From contig NZ_CP023344.1 of NCBI RefSeq assembly GCF_002310495.1, positions 2,108,001 to 2,172,000 of the forward strand: a DNA stretch of 64,000 nucleotides, given 5' to 3'. The position numbers and the translations under genes were made by a program. This document shows positions 8,363-17,400 of the stretch, in pieces (position 1 is the first letter of the stretch; each line of letters opens with the position of its first letter). The DNA comes from Nibricoccus aquaticus (GTDB lineage Bacteria > Verrucomicrobiota > Verrucomicrobiia > Opitutales > Opitutaceae). The notes beneath the pieces were generated by a model. The model was not told where the DNA came from, ran no database searches, and saw nothing but the letters and a program-made list of their open reading frames with translations.

Positions 8363-10069
8363 TTAGGGTGCGTCGTTTCCGGTGGGCGTGACGGGGATGA
8401 GGTCGAGGATGCCGGTTTTGAGGAGGAGGCCGCAGTGGAAGCGGATGGTATCGGGGGAAGCTTTGAGCGGTGAGCCGAGGGCGGATTCGGTTTCGGCGAG
8501 GGATAGACCGGCGGGGCCGGCGCGGTCGAAGAGGCGCAGGAGGGAATCGAGAAGGGGCTGGCGGAGAAGCGGGGTGATTTCGTCGTAGAAGGCGATGGGG
8601 CGGGCGTCGTCGAGGTGGAGGCGGCCGCGCGGGGAGAGGCGGAAGCGGTCGCGGGAGGAATCCCAGGAGGCGGTGGCGTAGTTGGAAAACAGGGACGTGT
8701 AAGGTGTGGGGCGGCCGAGGGTGGAGGCGGCTTCGCGGCGGGTGGCGGCGGAGGCGGGGGATTCGGCGCGGGCGAGGGCGAGGAGATCGTCCCAGAGGGA
8801 GAAGAGGCGCTGGCGGACGGGGGGCCAGGAGAAGTGTGATTCGACGCGCTGGCGGCCGGCCTGGCCGAGGGTGGCGCGGAGGGCGGGGTCGCGGAGGAGG
8901 GAGAGCCAGCGGGTTTTCCAGAGTTCGGGGTCGATCCAGACCATCTGGGCGACGTGGAGGAAGTCGGCGGCGCGCTGGCTGGCGGGCGAGAGGGTTTCCA
9001 CGGGGTCGAGGGCGCCGGGCATGATGCGCGTGGGGATGAGGTATCCGGTTTTCCCTTCTTCGATGGAGTCGCGGGCGCCGTCCCAGTCGGCGGAGAGAAC
9101 GGGGATGCCGGAGGCCATGGCTTCGAGGGGGGTCACGGTGGAGCCCTCGATGATGGAGTCGGCGGGGAGGAGAAAAATGTCGGCGGCCTGGTAGTAGAGC
9201 GGGCGGAGGGAGGGATCGACGCGGCCGTGGAAGAGGGCGCGGTCGCCGAGGCCGAGCTCGTGGGCGGCGCGTTTGAGCATGGCGGCGTAGCCGGGGACGT
9301 TTTCCTCGCCGGCGATGAGGAGGACGTCTTGCGGGGAGGAGATCTCGGCGAACCAGCGGAGGACGGGGAGGAGGTCGGCTTTATCGTTGGGGGTGAGGCG
9401 GCCGAGGCAGAGGCTGAGGGTGCGGTCTTGCGGGAGGCGGAGGATGCGGCGGGCGGTGGCTTGGGCGGTGGGGCCGGAGGCGGGTTGGAAGAGCGAGGTG
9501 TCGAGGAGTCGGGGGACGAGTTCGAGGCGGCAGGAAGCGGGCGTGGGGCTCAGGCGGGCGAGCCATTTTTCGAGGGAGTCGCGGTAGGAGCGGGAGAGGC
9601 AGCAGATGGCGTCGAAATCGACGGGGGTGGCTTCGGCGATGGGGCGAAGTTGATTCCAGAATACGTGGGCGCCGAGGGTGTGGGTGTCGGCGACGACGGC
9701 GGTGGGGGCGGTGGCGAAGCGGTCGCGGAGGTAGCGTTCGCGCTGGAGGGTGGCGGCGTCGATGACCCAGAGGATGCGTTCGCGGCGGTCGGCCCAGGTT
9801 TCGGGGAGGGCGGAGAGGGGGAGGAAGTGGAGTTTGCCGCGGCCGCGGAGTTCGGGAGGGAGGGCCTGGCGGGCGGCGTTTTCGAGGCCGGGGCGGTCGA
9901 GGTAGATTGCGGTGGGGAGGAAGAGTTCGAGGGTCTCGATGTCTGGATCGCGGAGGAAGTGGCGGAGGTAGAGGGAGGCGACGAGGTTGGCGCCGTTGAG
10001 GGTGAGGCCGGGGGTGTTCTCGTGGAGGTAGTCGAGGGAATCGATCAGACAGGAGACGATGCGGGCCAT
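8363..10069 (-). CDS. Glycosyltransferase family 4-type with C-terminal winged-helix-like extension
   Basis: The reading frame is open upstream, but the first recognisable domain begins MARIVSCLIDSLDYLHENTPG, so I place the start at 10069, giving 568 residues. Residues about 250-400 are a GT-B nucleotide-sugar-binding domain: LCLGRLTPNDK, LLIAGEENVPGY, LFHGRVDP, then the EGSTVTPLEAMASG signature. It transfers a sugar to an unknown acceptor, probably for envelope or exopolysaccharide. The last ~70 residues (PLLDSLLRLFDRAGPAG onward) look like a winged helix, which is unusual for this family. It is divergent from a second glycosyltransferase-like gene. Confidence 0.8.
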   Translation of the reverse strand: MARIVSCLIDSLDYLHENTPGLTLNGANLVASLYLRHFLRDPDIETLELFLPTAIYLDRPGLENAARQALPPELRGRGKLHFLPLSALPETWADRRERILWVIDAATLQRERYLRDRFATAPTAVVADTHTLGAHVFWNQLRPIAEATPVDFDAICCLSRSYRDSLEKWLARLSPTPASCRLELVPRLLDTSLFQPASGPTAQATARRILRLPQDRTLSLCLGRLTPNDKADLLPVLRWFAEISSPQDVLLIAGEENVPGYAAMLKRAAHELGLGDRALFHGRVDPSLRPLYYQAADIFLLPADSIIEGSTVTPLEAMASGIPVLSADWDGARDSIEEGKTGYLIPTRIMPGALDPVETLSPASQRAADFLHVAQMVWIDPELWKTRWLSLLRDPALRATLGQAGRQRVESHFSWPPVRQRLFSLWDDLLALARAESPASAATRREAASTLGRPTPYTSLFSNYATASWDSSRDRFRLSPRGRLHLDDARPIAFYDEITPLLRQPLLDSLLRLFDRAGPAGLSLAETESALGSPLKASPDTIRFHCGLLLKTGILDLIPVTPTGNDAP

Positions 10070-10275
10070 GGAGGTGATTGAAAAAGCCGGAGGTGTACAC
10101 GGTCCGCAAAAGGTAAGCGGGCGTTTTTCCCCGGTGCTCGTGTGGGGGAATCGCTTGGAGCGAGGAGGCGCGGCGTGCAGTCGGGTTGCGTCAGCGGGTG
10201 GCTGTTGGTTTTTCCGCATCGTCGCGGGCGGGGTGATCGCGCTCACTGGCCGGGCGGACGGCCGCGAATTTATTT

Positions 10276-11160
10276 ATGAGCGAGCAAGCGATCGTTTTTC
10301 ACACGCATCTGGGCGATCGGAGAATCGCGGGGCACTTCGAGCGGTTGAAGCGCGAGGTGGGCGAGGCGATGCCGGTGTATTTGAGTTTTCATGTCGGCGG
10401 GGGCACGGCGCCGGCAGTGGTGGAGAAGATGAAAGCGGATCTGGTGGCGACGGAGGGGGACGCGGAGCGGTTGCTGCCGGCGCGGTGCCGGGAGCTGAGG
10501 CGGAGCGCGGGGCGTGGGCTGGCGAGCGGGTTTCCCGATCTGACCTGGCTGCCGTCGCTCATGAACGAGCGGCTGCGCGGGTGCGACCATGTATGGATGG
10601 TGGAGTACGACGTGGATTTCGCGGGGAGCTGGGGGGAGTTTTTTGCGGAGGCCGGGAGGAGCGAGGCAGACTTGGTGGGGACGACGTTGTTTTCGCGGAC
10701 GGACGATCCGGGCTGGATGCATTGGAGCTGGTTCGAGCCGCCGGAGGAGGTGCCACTGGGGCTGCACACGCGCGGGTTTTTCCCGATCATGCGGCTCTCG
10801 CGGCGGTTGCTGGAGCGGTACGCGGCGTTGGCGAAGGAGGGCAGCTGGCGCGGGCACACGGAGGCGATCCTGCCGACGCTGGCGAGGCAGGAGGGGTTTT
10901 CGCTGGAGGATCTGGGTGGCGGGCGCGCGTGGTCACGGGCGGGGCGGCGTAACTGGTATCGGAATACGCGGAGCAGTCTTTTTCTGACGCCGGGGTCTTT
11001 CGTGTACCGGCCGCCAGTGAGCGAGGCGTATTTCCACGAGGCAGCGGGGGCATTTGTGGAGGCGGGGCTGCTTTATCACCCGGTGAAAACGCAGGTGACG
11101 GAGATGGGGCCGGTGAGGCAGGCGGTCCGCGCGGAGGCGGAAGGCGGGGTGCGGTTTTAG
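10276..11160 (+). CDS. Putative glycosyltransferase (GT-A-like, DUF3405-type)
   Basis: A 294-residue soluble protein. The segment HVWMVEYDVDFAGSW resembles the metal-binding DxD region of GT-A glycosyltransferases, and the whole is reminiscent of DUF3405-like proteins. Assignment is tentative because only the central motif is diagnostic. The ATG is preceded by an AT-rich stretch (GAATTTATTT) and no Shine-Dalgarno sequence. The divergent gene is also a glycosyltransferase, which supports a polysaccharide role. Confidence 0.5.
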   Translation: MSEQAIVFHTHLGDRRIAGHFERLKREVGEAMPVYLSFHVGGGTAPAVVEKMKADLVATEGDAERLLPARCRELRRSAGRGLASGFPDLTWLPSLMNERLRGCDHVWMVEYDVDFAGSWGEFFAEAGRSEADLVGTTLFSRTDDPGWMHWSWFEPPEEVPLGLHTRGFFPIMRLSRRLLERYAALAKEGSWRGHTEAILPTLARQEGFSLEDLGGGRAWSRAGRRNWYRNTRSSLFLTPGSFVYRPPVSEAYFHEAAGAFVEAGLLYHPVKTQVTEMGPVRQAVRAEAEGGVRF

Positions 11161-11216
11161 AGCGTTTTCAGAAAAGTCGTGGCTGCTCGGATGGAGAGCC
11201 GGGTGGTGTGGCGACC

Positions 11217-11243
11217 GTGGACGACACGGAGGCCGTCCCTCCA
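11217..11243. repeat. Dispersed repeat, copy 1
   Basis: A 27-bp unit, GTGGACGACACGGAGGCCGT followed by CCCTCCA, recurs at 18447-18473 with two substitutions. Read on the minus strand both copies encode the same peptide start MEGRPPCRPRS, which makes spurious short ORFs. It lies outside genes in both places. Confidence 0.75.
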
Positions 11244-11295
11244 CAGAATAAGGCCATGACTTTATCGGGACTACGCTGGCCGGTAGGAAACGGAC

Positions 11296-11316
11296 GGCCT
11301 GACGCGAGGTCAGGCC
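11296..11316. terminator. Intergenic hairpin, possible terminator or dispersed element
   Basis: GGCCTGAC pairs perfectly with GTCAGGCC across a 5-nt loop GCGAG, between convergent genes. There is no T-tract, so it may be a repeat-type hairpin or a block to transcript degradation rather than a classic terminator. Confidence 0.5.
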
Positions 11317-11332
11317 CTACAGGGTGGAGACA

Positions 11333-12040
11333 TTATTTCGGTGGGAGGACGAATTCCTGGCGGGCGGAGACGATCACCGGCTGGCCGGCGCGGGTGGGTG
11401 GGGCGAATTGCCAGTCGAGCAGGGCGTCGGTGGCCACGTGGGCGAGGAGCTGGTTATCGCCGGTGTGGAGGACGGGCATGCGGACGCGGCCGGTTTCATC
11501 GATGAGGAATTCCAGGATGACGCGCGCGCCTGCCGCCTCGTGGAGGGATTCCGGATAGTGGGGGGCGACGGAGTGCCGGAGGATGAGGGCGTGGTCGAGC
11601 TGGCGGAGAGTGCCCAGTTTATTGATACGGCGAACCGGGGTGATGCGGGTGATCAGGCTGTCCACGGTGTTGCTGGCGTTTTGGGAGATGATGACGCCTT
11701 TGGTCTCGAAGAGGAAGTGGAGCTTGATGCGGCCCGGGCCGTTGCGGCTGGTCGAGGGAGGTAGTCGGCATTCAAGGGTGGGCAGGATCTCGGCGGCCAT
11801 TTGTTCGAACGCGGGGTCGGTGCAGGCGGTGACGAGCCAGTCGGCGGTGCGGCCGTCGGGGTTGATGCTGACGATGACCTCGGCCTCGCCTTCGAGGATG
11901 CCGCGCTGGCTGAGGTGCTGAGGAAAGGGCGGGTTGGCCATGCTGAGGATTTCAAGCGAGGTCTTGCGGGGTGGAGCTGCGTGAGCGTTGAGGCAGATCA
12001 GGGCGGCGAGCGCGGTGGCGAGGGGGACGAAGGCTTTCAT
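11333..12040 (-). CDS. Exported protein with two TonB-C-like domains
   Basis: I start at MKAFVPLATALAALICLNA, a clear signal peptide, which gives 235 residues. Two consecutive segments resemble the C-terminal periplasmic domain of TonB: PFPQHLSQRGILEGEAEVIV (about 40-120) and PHYPESLHEAAGARVILEFL with DALLDWQFAPP (about 150-225). No N-terminal membrane anchor plus proline-rich spacer is present, so it is not a standard energy transducer; it may be a periplasmic binding partner of TonB-dependent receptors. It is divergent from the PQQ-type dehydrogenase. Confidence 0.7.
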   Translation of the reverse strand: MKAFVPLATALAALICLNAHAAPPRKTSLEILSMANPPFPQHLSQRGILEGEAEVIVSINPDGRTADWLVTACTDPAFEQMAAEILPTLECRLPPSTSRNGPGRIKLHFLFETKGVIISQNASNTVDSLITRITPVRRINKLGTLRQLDHALILRHSVAPHYPESLHEAAGARVILEFLIDETGRVRMPVLHTGDNQLLAHVATDALLDWQFAPPTRAGQPVIVSARQEFVLPPK

Positions 12041-12240
12041 CGGGGTGCGGGTGGGGTTGAAGCGGGAAGGCGCTGAGATGTTGGTAGGATTTGCTGCGGA
12101 GGGCAATCGAGGGGCTTGGGTATAAGGTTCGATGAAGGAGCAAGGGGACGGGCTGAGGTGAAGACCCTGCGAGGCGGACGGTTGCACTGGGGCGTGGTTC
12201 GCGGGATAAGGGTTTCGCAGTCCAACCCCTGCCCTACCCC

Positions 12241-14343
12241 ATGAATTATCCTGAATGTGTCAGCCGGTCTCGCGTGTCTGTTCATCTGGTCCGGCGGTTG
12301 CTCGCGGGAGTCGCGGTCGCGGCGGTGGCCGCCCTGCCCTCGTTCGGGCAGTACACGGCGATCACGTTGCCGACGATCACGGCGAAGCTGGAGGATTTCG
12401 CGGCGGCTCCGGCGACGGGGGCGACGGCGGACACGTACATCGCGCGCGTGAATTTTCTGAGGACGCAGCCGGGGGATGCGAACAGGCTTTGGGTGAACGA
12501 TTCGAGCGGGCGGCTTTATGTGCTGGATCGGGACGACAAGGAGTTTCACACGCTGCTGAACTTCAACGGCACGGGGACGAATGGCGGGTTATTCGCGCAG
12601 ATGTACACGGCGGGCGGATACTCTTGGGGACTCGTGACTTTTCAGTTTCACCCGCAGTACGCACAGGTGGGGCAGCCGGGTTATGGGAAGTTTTATTCGG
12701 TGCATGTGGAAGTGCCGACGACGGATGGGGCGGCGACGCGGCTCCCGGTGACGACGAATTTTTCCGGGTTCAACGCGGCGGGGTATACGACGACCAGCGT
12801 GCAGGCCGCGCCGGGGACGAATACCTCGACGGCGATCCATTGCGTGCTGATCGAGTGGCAGGACACGGATGTGACGGACTATGTTTTCACGGGGACTGCG
12901 CGGGAGTTGCTGCGGACGGAGGGGAACAGCCGCATCCATCCGCTGGGGGATCTGGCGTTTAATCCGCTGGCGACGACGGCGGCGCATCCGGACTGGGAGA
13001 ATCTGTATCTGGCGCATGGCGACGGGGCGGATGGCGAGCAGGCGGCCGATGCGACGCGACATGGGAATCCACAGAGCCTGGCGACGCTGGGCGGGAAGAT
13101 TTTGAGGATCAATGTGGCCGATCCGGACGGAGCGGGCGCGCAGCGTTACGGGGTGCCGGCGGGAAATCCGTTTGTGGGGATGGGCGGTGTGCGTGGCGAG
13201 GTGTGGGCGTATGGGTTTCGCAATCCGCACCGGTTTTCGTGGGATGTCGATCCGGCGGCGCCGACGGTGGCGCGGCTGTTCGTGAACGACATTGGGTTTC
13301 ACGATGCGGAGGAGGTGAACATCGTGGTGGCGGGCGGGAATTATGGCTGGGCGGAGCGCGAGGGGTTACGGGCTTCGACGAGTCCGATCGGCACCACGAC
13401 GCAGGCCCTGCCGGGGAACGACGCGACCTTTGGCTATACGTATCCGGTAGTCAGTTACCCGCACTCGGATGCGAACAACTTCGAGTTCGGGGATGCGATC
13501 TCCAGCGGGTACGTTTACCGGGGGGCGGCGATCCCGGCGTTGCGGGGAAAATATGTTTTTGGGGACATCACGACGGCCAGGCTTTTCTATGCGAACCTCG
13601 CGGACATGGACGCGGTGAATGATGGGAATCCGGCGACGGTGGCGGCCATCGGCGTGATCGATCTGCGATGGGACGATCCGGACGATTCGCTGGGGGCGGG
13701 GTTGCTGCACTTCGATGGGGCGGAGACTTTTGCAGGCGTTTTTAGCGGTGGATTTGGGGCGGTGCCGGAGGATCGCGGGTTGTTCACGGTGATCGTGGAC
13801 ACTTATCGGGCGCGTGGAGGCACGGGGGGGAGTCATCTGCCGGGCGGCGCGGCGTCGACGGATGTGGGGCGCGCGGATGTGCGGTGGGCGATGGATGCGA
13901 GCGGCGAGTTGTTTCTGCTCAGCAAGAGCGACGGGATGATCCGGCGGCTGGTGGCCGGGCCGACGGCGTGGCAGGTGGCCAATTTCAATGCGGTGGAGCT
14001 TGGGCAGCCGTCGGTGTCTGGGGATGCGGCTGATCCGGACGGGGATGGCGTGAGCAATTTGTTGGAGTATGCGTTCGATCTGAATCCACGGGTGAGTTCG
14101 GCGGCGTTACTGCCTCAGGCGGTGGTGATCGACGGGGCGACAAAACTGAGACTGGAGTTTGAGCGGATGAGGAGCGAGCTGACGTACGTGGTTGAGGTCA
14201 GCACCGATCTGGTCTCGTGGAATGATGATGTGCCGGATAATCCGGCGCTCGATGTGCAGACGGTGGGGAATCACGTGACGGCAGTGTATACGCGGGGCGC
14301 GCAGGTGAGGGCTTTTATGCGGGTGAATGTGGTGGGACCGTGA
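12241..14343 (+). CDS. Secreted PQQ-dependent sugar dehydrogenase-like protein
   Basis: A 700-residue exported protein. The signal peptide ends near ALPSFGQ. The main domain (about 40-560) is a six-bladed beta-propeller of the soluble aldose dehydrogenase/GSDH type, with AYGFRNPHRFSWDVD, GGNYGWAEREG and YVFGDITTARLFY. Such enzymes oxidise sugars with PQQ and Ca2+ in the periplasm or outside the cell. Residues about 590-700 are a separate cassette: a Ca-binding thrombospondin-3-like turn (DPDGDGVSNLLEYAFDLNP) and a beta module with YVVEVSTDLVSWN. No PQQ biosynthesis gene is nearby. A C-rich CCCCTGCCC motif lies 7 bp before the start. Confidence 0.8.
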   Translation: MNYPECVSRSRVSVHLVRRLLAGVAVAAVAALPSFGQYTAITLPTITAKLEDFAAAPATGATADTYIARVNFLRTQPGDANRLWVNDSSGRLYVLDRDDKEFHTLLNFNGTGTNGGLFAQMYTAGGYSWGLVTFQFHPQYAQVGQPGYGKFYSVHVEVPTTDGAATRLPVTTNFSGFNAAGYTTTSVQAAPGTNTSTAIHCVLIEWQDTDVTDYVFTGTARELLRTEGNSRIHPLGDLAFNPLATTAAHPDWENLYLAHGDGADGEQAADATRHGNPQSLATLGGKILRINVADPDGAGAQRYGVPAGNPFVGMGGVRGEVWAYGFRNPHRFSWDVDPAAPTVARLFVNDIGFHDAEEVNIVVAGGNYGWAEREGLRASTSPIGTTTQALPGNDATFGYTYPVVSYPHSDANNFEFGDAISSGYVYRGAAIPALRGKYVFGDITTARLFYANLADMDAVNDGNPATVAAIGVIDLRWDDPDDSLGAGLLHFDGAETFAGVFSGGFGAVPEDRGLFTVIVDTYRARGGTGGSHLPGGAASTDVGRADVRWAMDASGELFLLSKSDGMIRRLVAGPTAWQVANFNAVELGQPSVSGDAADPDGDGVSNLLEYAFDLNPRVSSAALLPQAVVIDGATKLRLEFERMRSELTYVVEVSTDLVSWNDDVPDNPALDVQTVGNHVTAVYTRGAQVRAFMRVNVVGP

Positions 14344-14383
14344 GAGGTATTGCCGGAAGGTGTAGGGGAATGATGGGCACGAA

Positions 14384-14417
14384 AAAGCCCGGGCGACCGT
14401 GAGTCGCGCCGGGCTTT
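14384..14417. terminator. Bidirectional terminator
   Basis: AAAGCCCGGGCGAC pairs with GTCGCGCCGGGCTTT, with one bulged base and a short loop. It separates the convergent dehydrogenase and TonB-dependent receptor genes. Confidence 0.85.
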
Positions 14418-14441
14418 GAGGATGGAGATGGAGAGCACTCT

Positions 14442-17400
14442 TTAGAATTTGCCGGTAACGCCCACGGACCAGACCACTCCGAAGCGCCGGATGTCTGCAA
14501 TTTCGGCATAGCTGGGCAGCAGACCTTGATCGTCACGAAGGATCTGCTCGCGTTCGGCGTTGAAGACATCGCGGCCGCTTAGGAACAGGCTGTAACGTGG
14601 CGAGAGCACGTAGTTGAGCGTGACGTCGATACGTGTTTCTTCCGGCGCGTAACGGCGGAGCAGATTTCCATTCGGCAAAATGACCCGAGAGAATCCCGAG
14701 TCTTCATCTTCTTCACGCCATGTTCCGCGGATTTGGGCCGAAAATCGGTCGCCCGAGTATTGGATGCCCGCGCCGCCAAACTTTGTAGCACGACGATCAA
14801 TCGTCACAACAGACGGTGTCAGGGCAACGATGCTGCCATCCGGGGCCGTGATTGAGTACGGAGCGGGCGTGGAGGGCTCCGCCAGTTTGGTCATGGAATA
14901 GCTGACAAACGTTTGGATATTGCGACCGAAACGGCCAAGGAACCCAAAATCCTGCCGAACCTCGAATTCCCAACCTGAAGTCTTCTGGTCGTTTTGACTA
15001 TTCGTCGTGGTCACCACGCGCCAGTTATCATAATTGGAAGGGTCTAATCCTAGAGCTCCCAGCACGGCGTTAAACGTGGATGTTCCTGAAGGGCTCGTGA
15101 AGTTCTGAATCTGGTTGGTGACGGTTTTTGTGTAGTAACTGACAGACAAGATGCCGCCTGAATCAGTGTAGTAGGCGATATTCCCTTCAAGGTTGTCTGA
15201 GACCTGAGGTTTGATGCCTGGATTAGCTACGGCGAGCTGACCTAAGAAGCCTGAATTGGCGATCTGTTCAGTGTCGGTATATGGCGTTTCAGTGAACTGG
15301 TTGTTTCCGGAAAGGATGCCGTTGTTACCGTCTTCAAGTTTAGGCAGCCCAAAGCTGCGGCTCCAGGACGCTTTCAGATCAATTTTGCTGGTCAGCTTAT
15401 AGGCAAGGCTGAGGGAGTAGGAGGGATCGCCTTTAATGCTGGTATCAACACGGCGATTGGCGCTGAGCTGACGCTGAGCTGAGGCGAGGGAGTTATTTGG
15501 AGGACCATATGGAAGGATCGGGAAAGGGATTCCTGCAGTAGTCAGTGCTTGGCGCAGTGCGATACCTCTAGCGGTATTCTCAAAGATAGGCCTATTCCAG
15601 TTTGGGCTGCCAGGAGCGGTCGTGGGGGGAATCCAAGCGCCGGTGGTCGGATCGATGGTGCCATTGCCTTGAGTCAGTTGAACGCCATTGGGATTGTCGA
15701 TATCCGTGTAGAGAGTGCCGTCGGCACGATATATGTAATCCCATTTAGCGTTGGTAAACGGGCCGCGGCCTTCTCGACTTTTCTTTTCCTGACGAGCGCC
15801 ACCCACGAATGACAGACGATTGTCGAAGAATCGACCGCTGAGCATGCCGTACCAAGCGTCGGTTGTTTCAGTGATGGACTTTTGTTGGTTCACCCAGCTC
15901 CGGTAATTTTCGACACGCGTGTTGGTGGCTTCGTCGAAATCTGGAGCATAAAATAGATTCTGCTCTTGGTTGAGCTGGAATAGCCGGTAGGTGGAAACCC
16001 ATTGCTGGCCCGGGAGATTGAAGCCTGGTTTTTCCATGTAGTCGGGGTCTAGAATGTTGGCTACCGTGTAGGATGCACCGGGGCGGAGGATTTCGCGATA
16101 ACCTGATCCGCGCCCGCTTTTCTCGTCTTTATCTTCATCTCGACGCGCGCCGACTTTCAACGAGAGAGGGTTGTTTCCAATCAAGGGGATGAAGCTGAGA
16201 TCTCTCTCAATATCTACCTTATAGAGGCCTCTCGTACTCTTGTTCACGGCTTCGCCCGATTTGGCGGTCGTGCCATCGAACGACCAGCTATTAAGGCTGG
16301 TGTACGGCTTCGGAGTTCCCGCCAAACCACCGGACGCATTTGTACGCCAATACGTGGTGACGTTTTGTGGTACGCCGTCGGTGATGCTGTTGAGGTTTAC
16401 CCGACCCGGATTAAGATTGAGCGCTACCTCAGAGTAATGCCCGTTTTGAGCGTCCAAATACTCGCCAGTCGACACGGAGATGCTCGCGGCTGCGCCGATG
16501 TTCCAGCCCTCTTTTTTGAAACTATACTGAACCTGGCCGGATTTTGTTTCGCCCGTGCGATCACGGGTGGTGACTGTCATGGCAGTAGTCCCGCTGGTAC
16601 CAGCGACACCGATCACATAAGTGGGGCTCCAGTCTGCTCCGGCCCCAAGTAACGGACGAAAGTCCATTCTCCTTTGAGCTTCCGTGCTCTCGTATGTGCC
16701 GTACTGCACATTCGTCCGCAGCACTTGCGAGGGTGTGGGCTTCCAGTCGACGTGAAGATTGACCGAACGCTTTTCGATCAAACGTGGTGAGCTGGTGACC
16801 TGGACTCTGTTGAGCAATGGATTGCTAATGGAAGGGGCCTGTCCGGCCGCGTTCGTGAAGCTTCCCGTGTACGTGTAGCTATTTTGAGCCCTCTCCGTAA
16901 GGGTGGCCTCATTGGCCGCCGACGCAGACAGAGTCGCGCCTAAGGTGCTGGAAAAAGGATAAGACGCAGACACTTCAAAACCGGGCTGTGTCTTGAACGT
17001 ATCCTTGTTGGTTGGCCCTGCTGTTTTCGAAAGACTCGCGGTGAGTGAGTTGACGTTAAAATAAGCACGACCGGTGTAACTAGGCCGGGCGAGTTCAAAG
17101 GCGCTTTTGGTAATCAAGTTCACCTGCCCACCGATCGAGTTATTCGGCATATCGGGTGTCGCCACCTTGATAAGTTCGACGCGCGAGGCGTTGTTGATGG
17201 AGAGCTGGTCAACCGTCACGGTGCGGGTGAGGCTTCCGGGTACCGAGCTGGAAACGGGAAGGCCATCGATAAGGATCGCTGTGTCTTCTGCGCCGAATCC
17301 ACGAACGGAGATAGCACTAGCATCGGAATCGGAGTAGCCCGAGTTTCCTCCTGCGCTGCCGTAATCCACTTGGACGCCAGGCAGGAACTTAACCAGTTCG

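Noticed and set aside
10933-11244. Short minus-strand frame starting MEGRPPCRPRS (and the similar one ending at 18474)
   Set aside because: The start lies in a dispersed repeat and the rest is unlike any protein; treated as a repeat, not a gene.
12241-12450. C-rich motif copies before start codons as ribosome-binding sites
   Set aside because: CCCCTGCCC cannot pair with the 16S anti-SD, and it also occurs inside genes and in both orientations.
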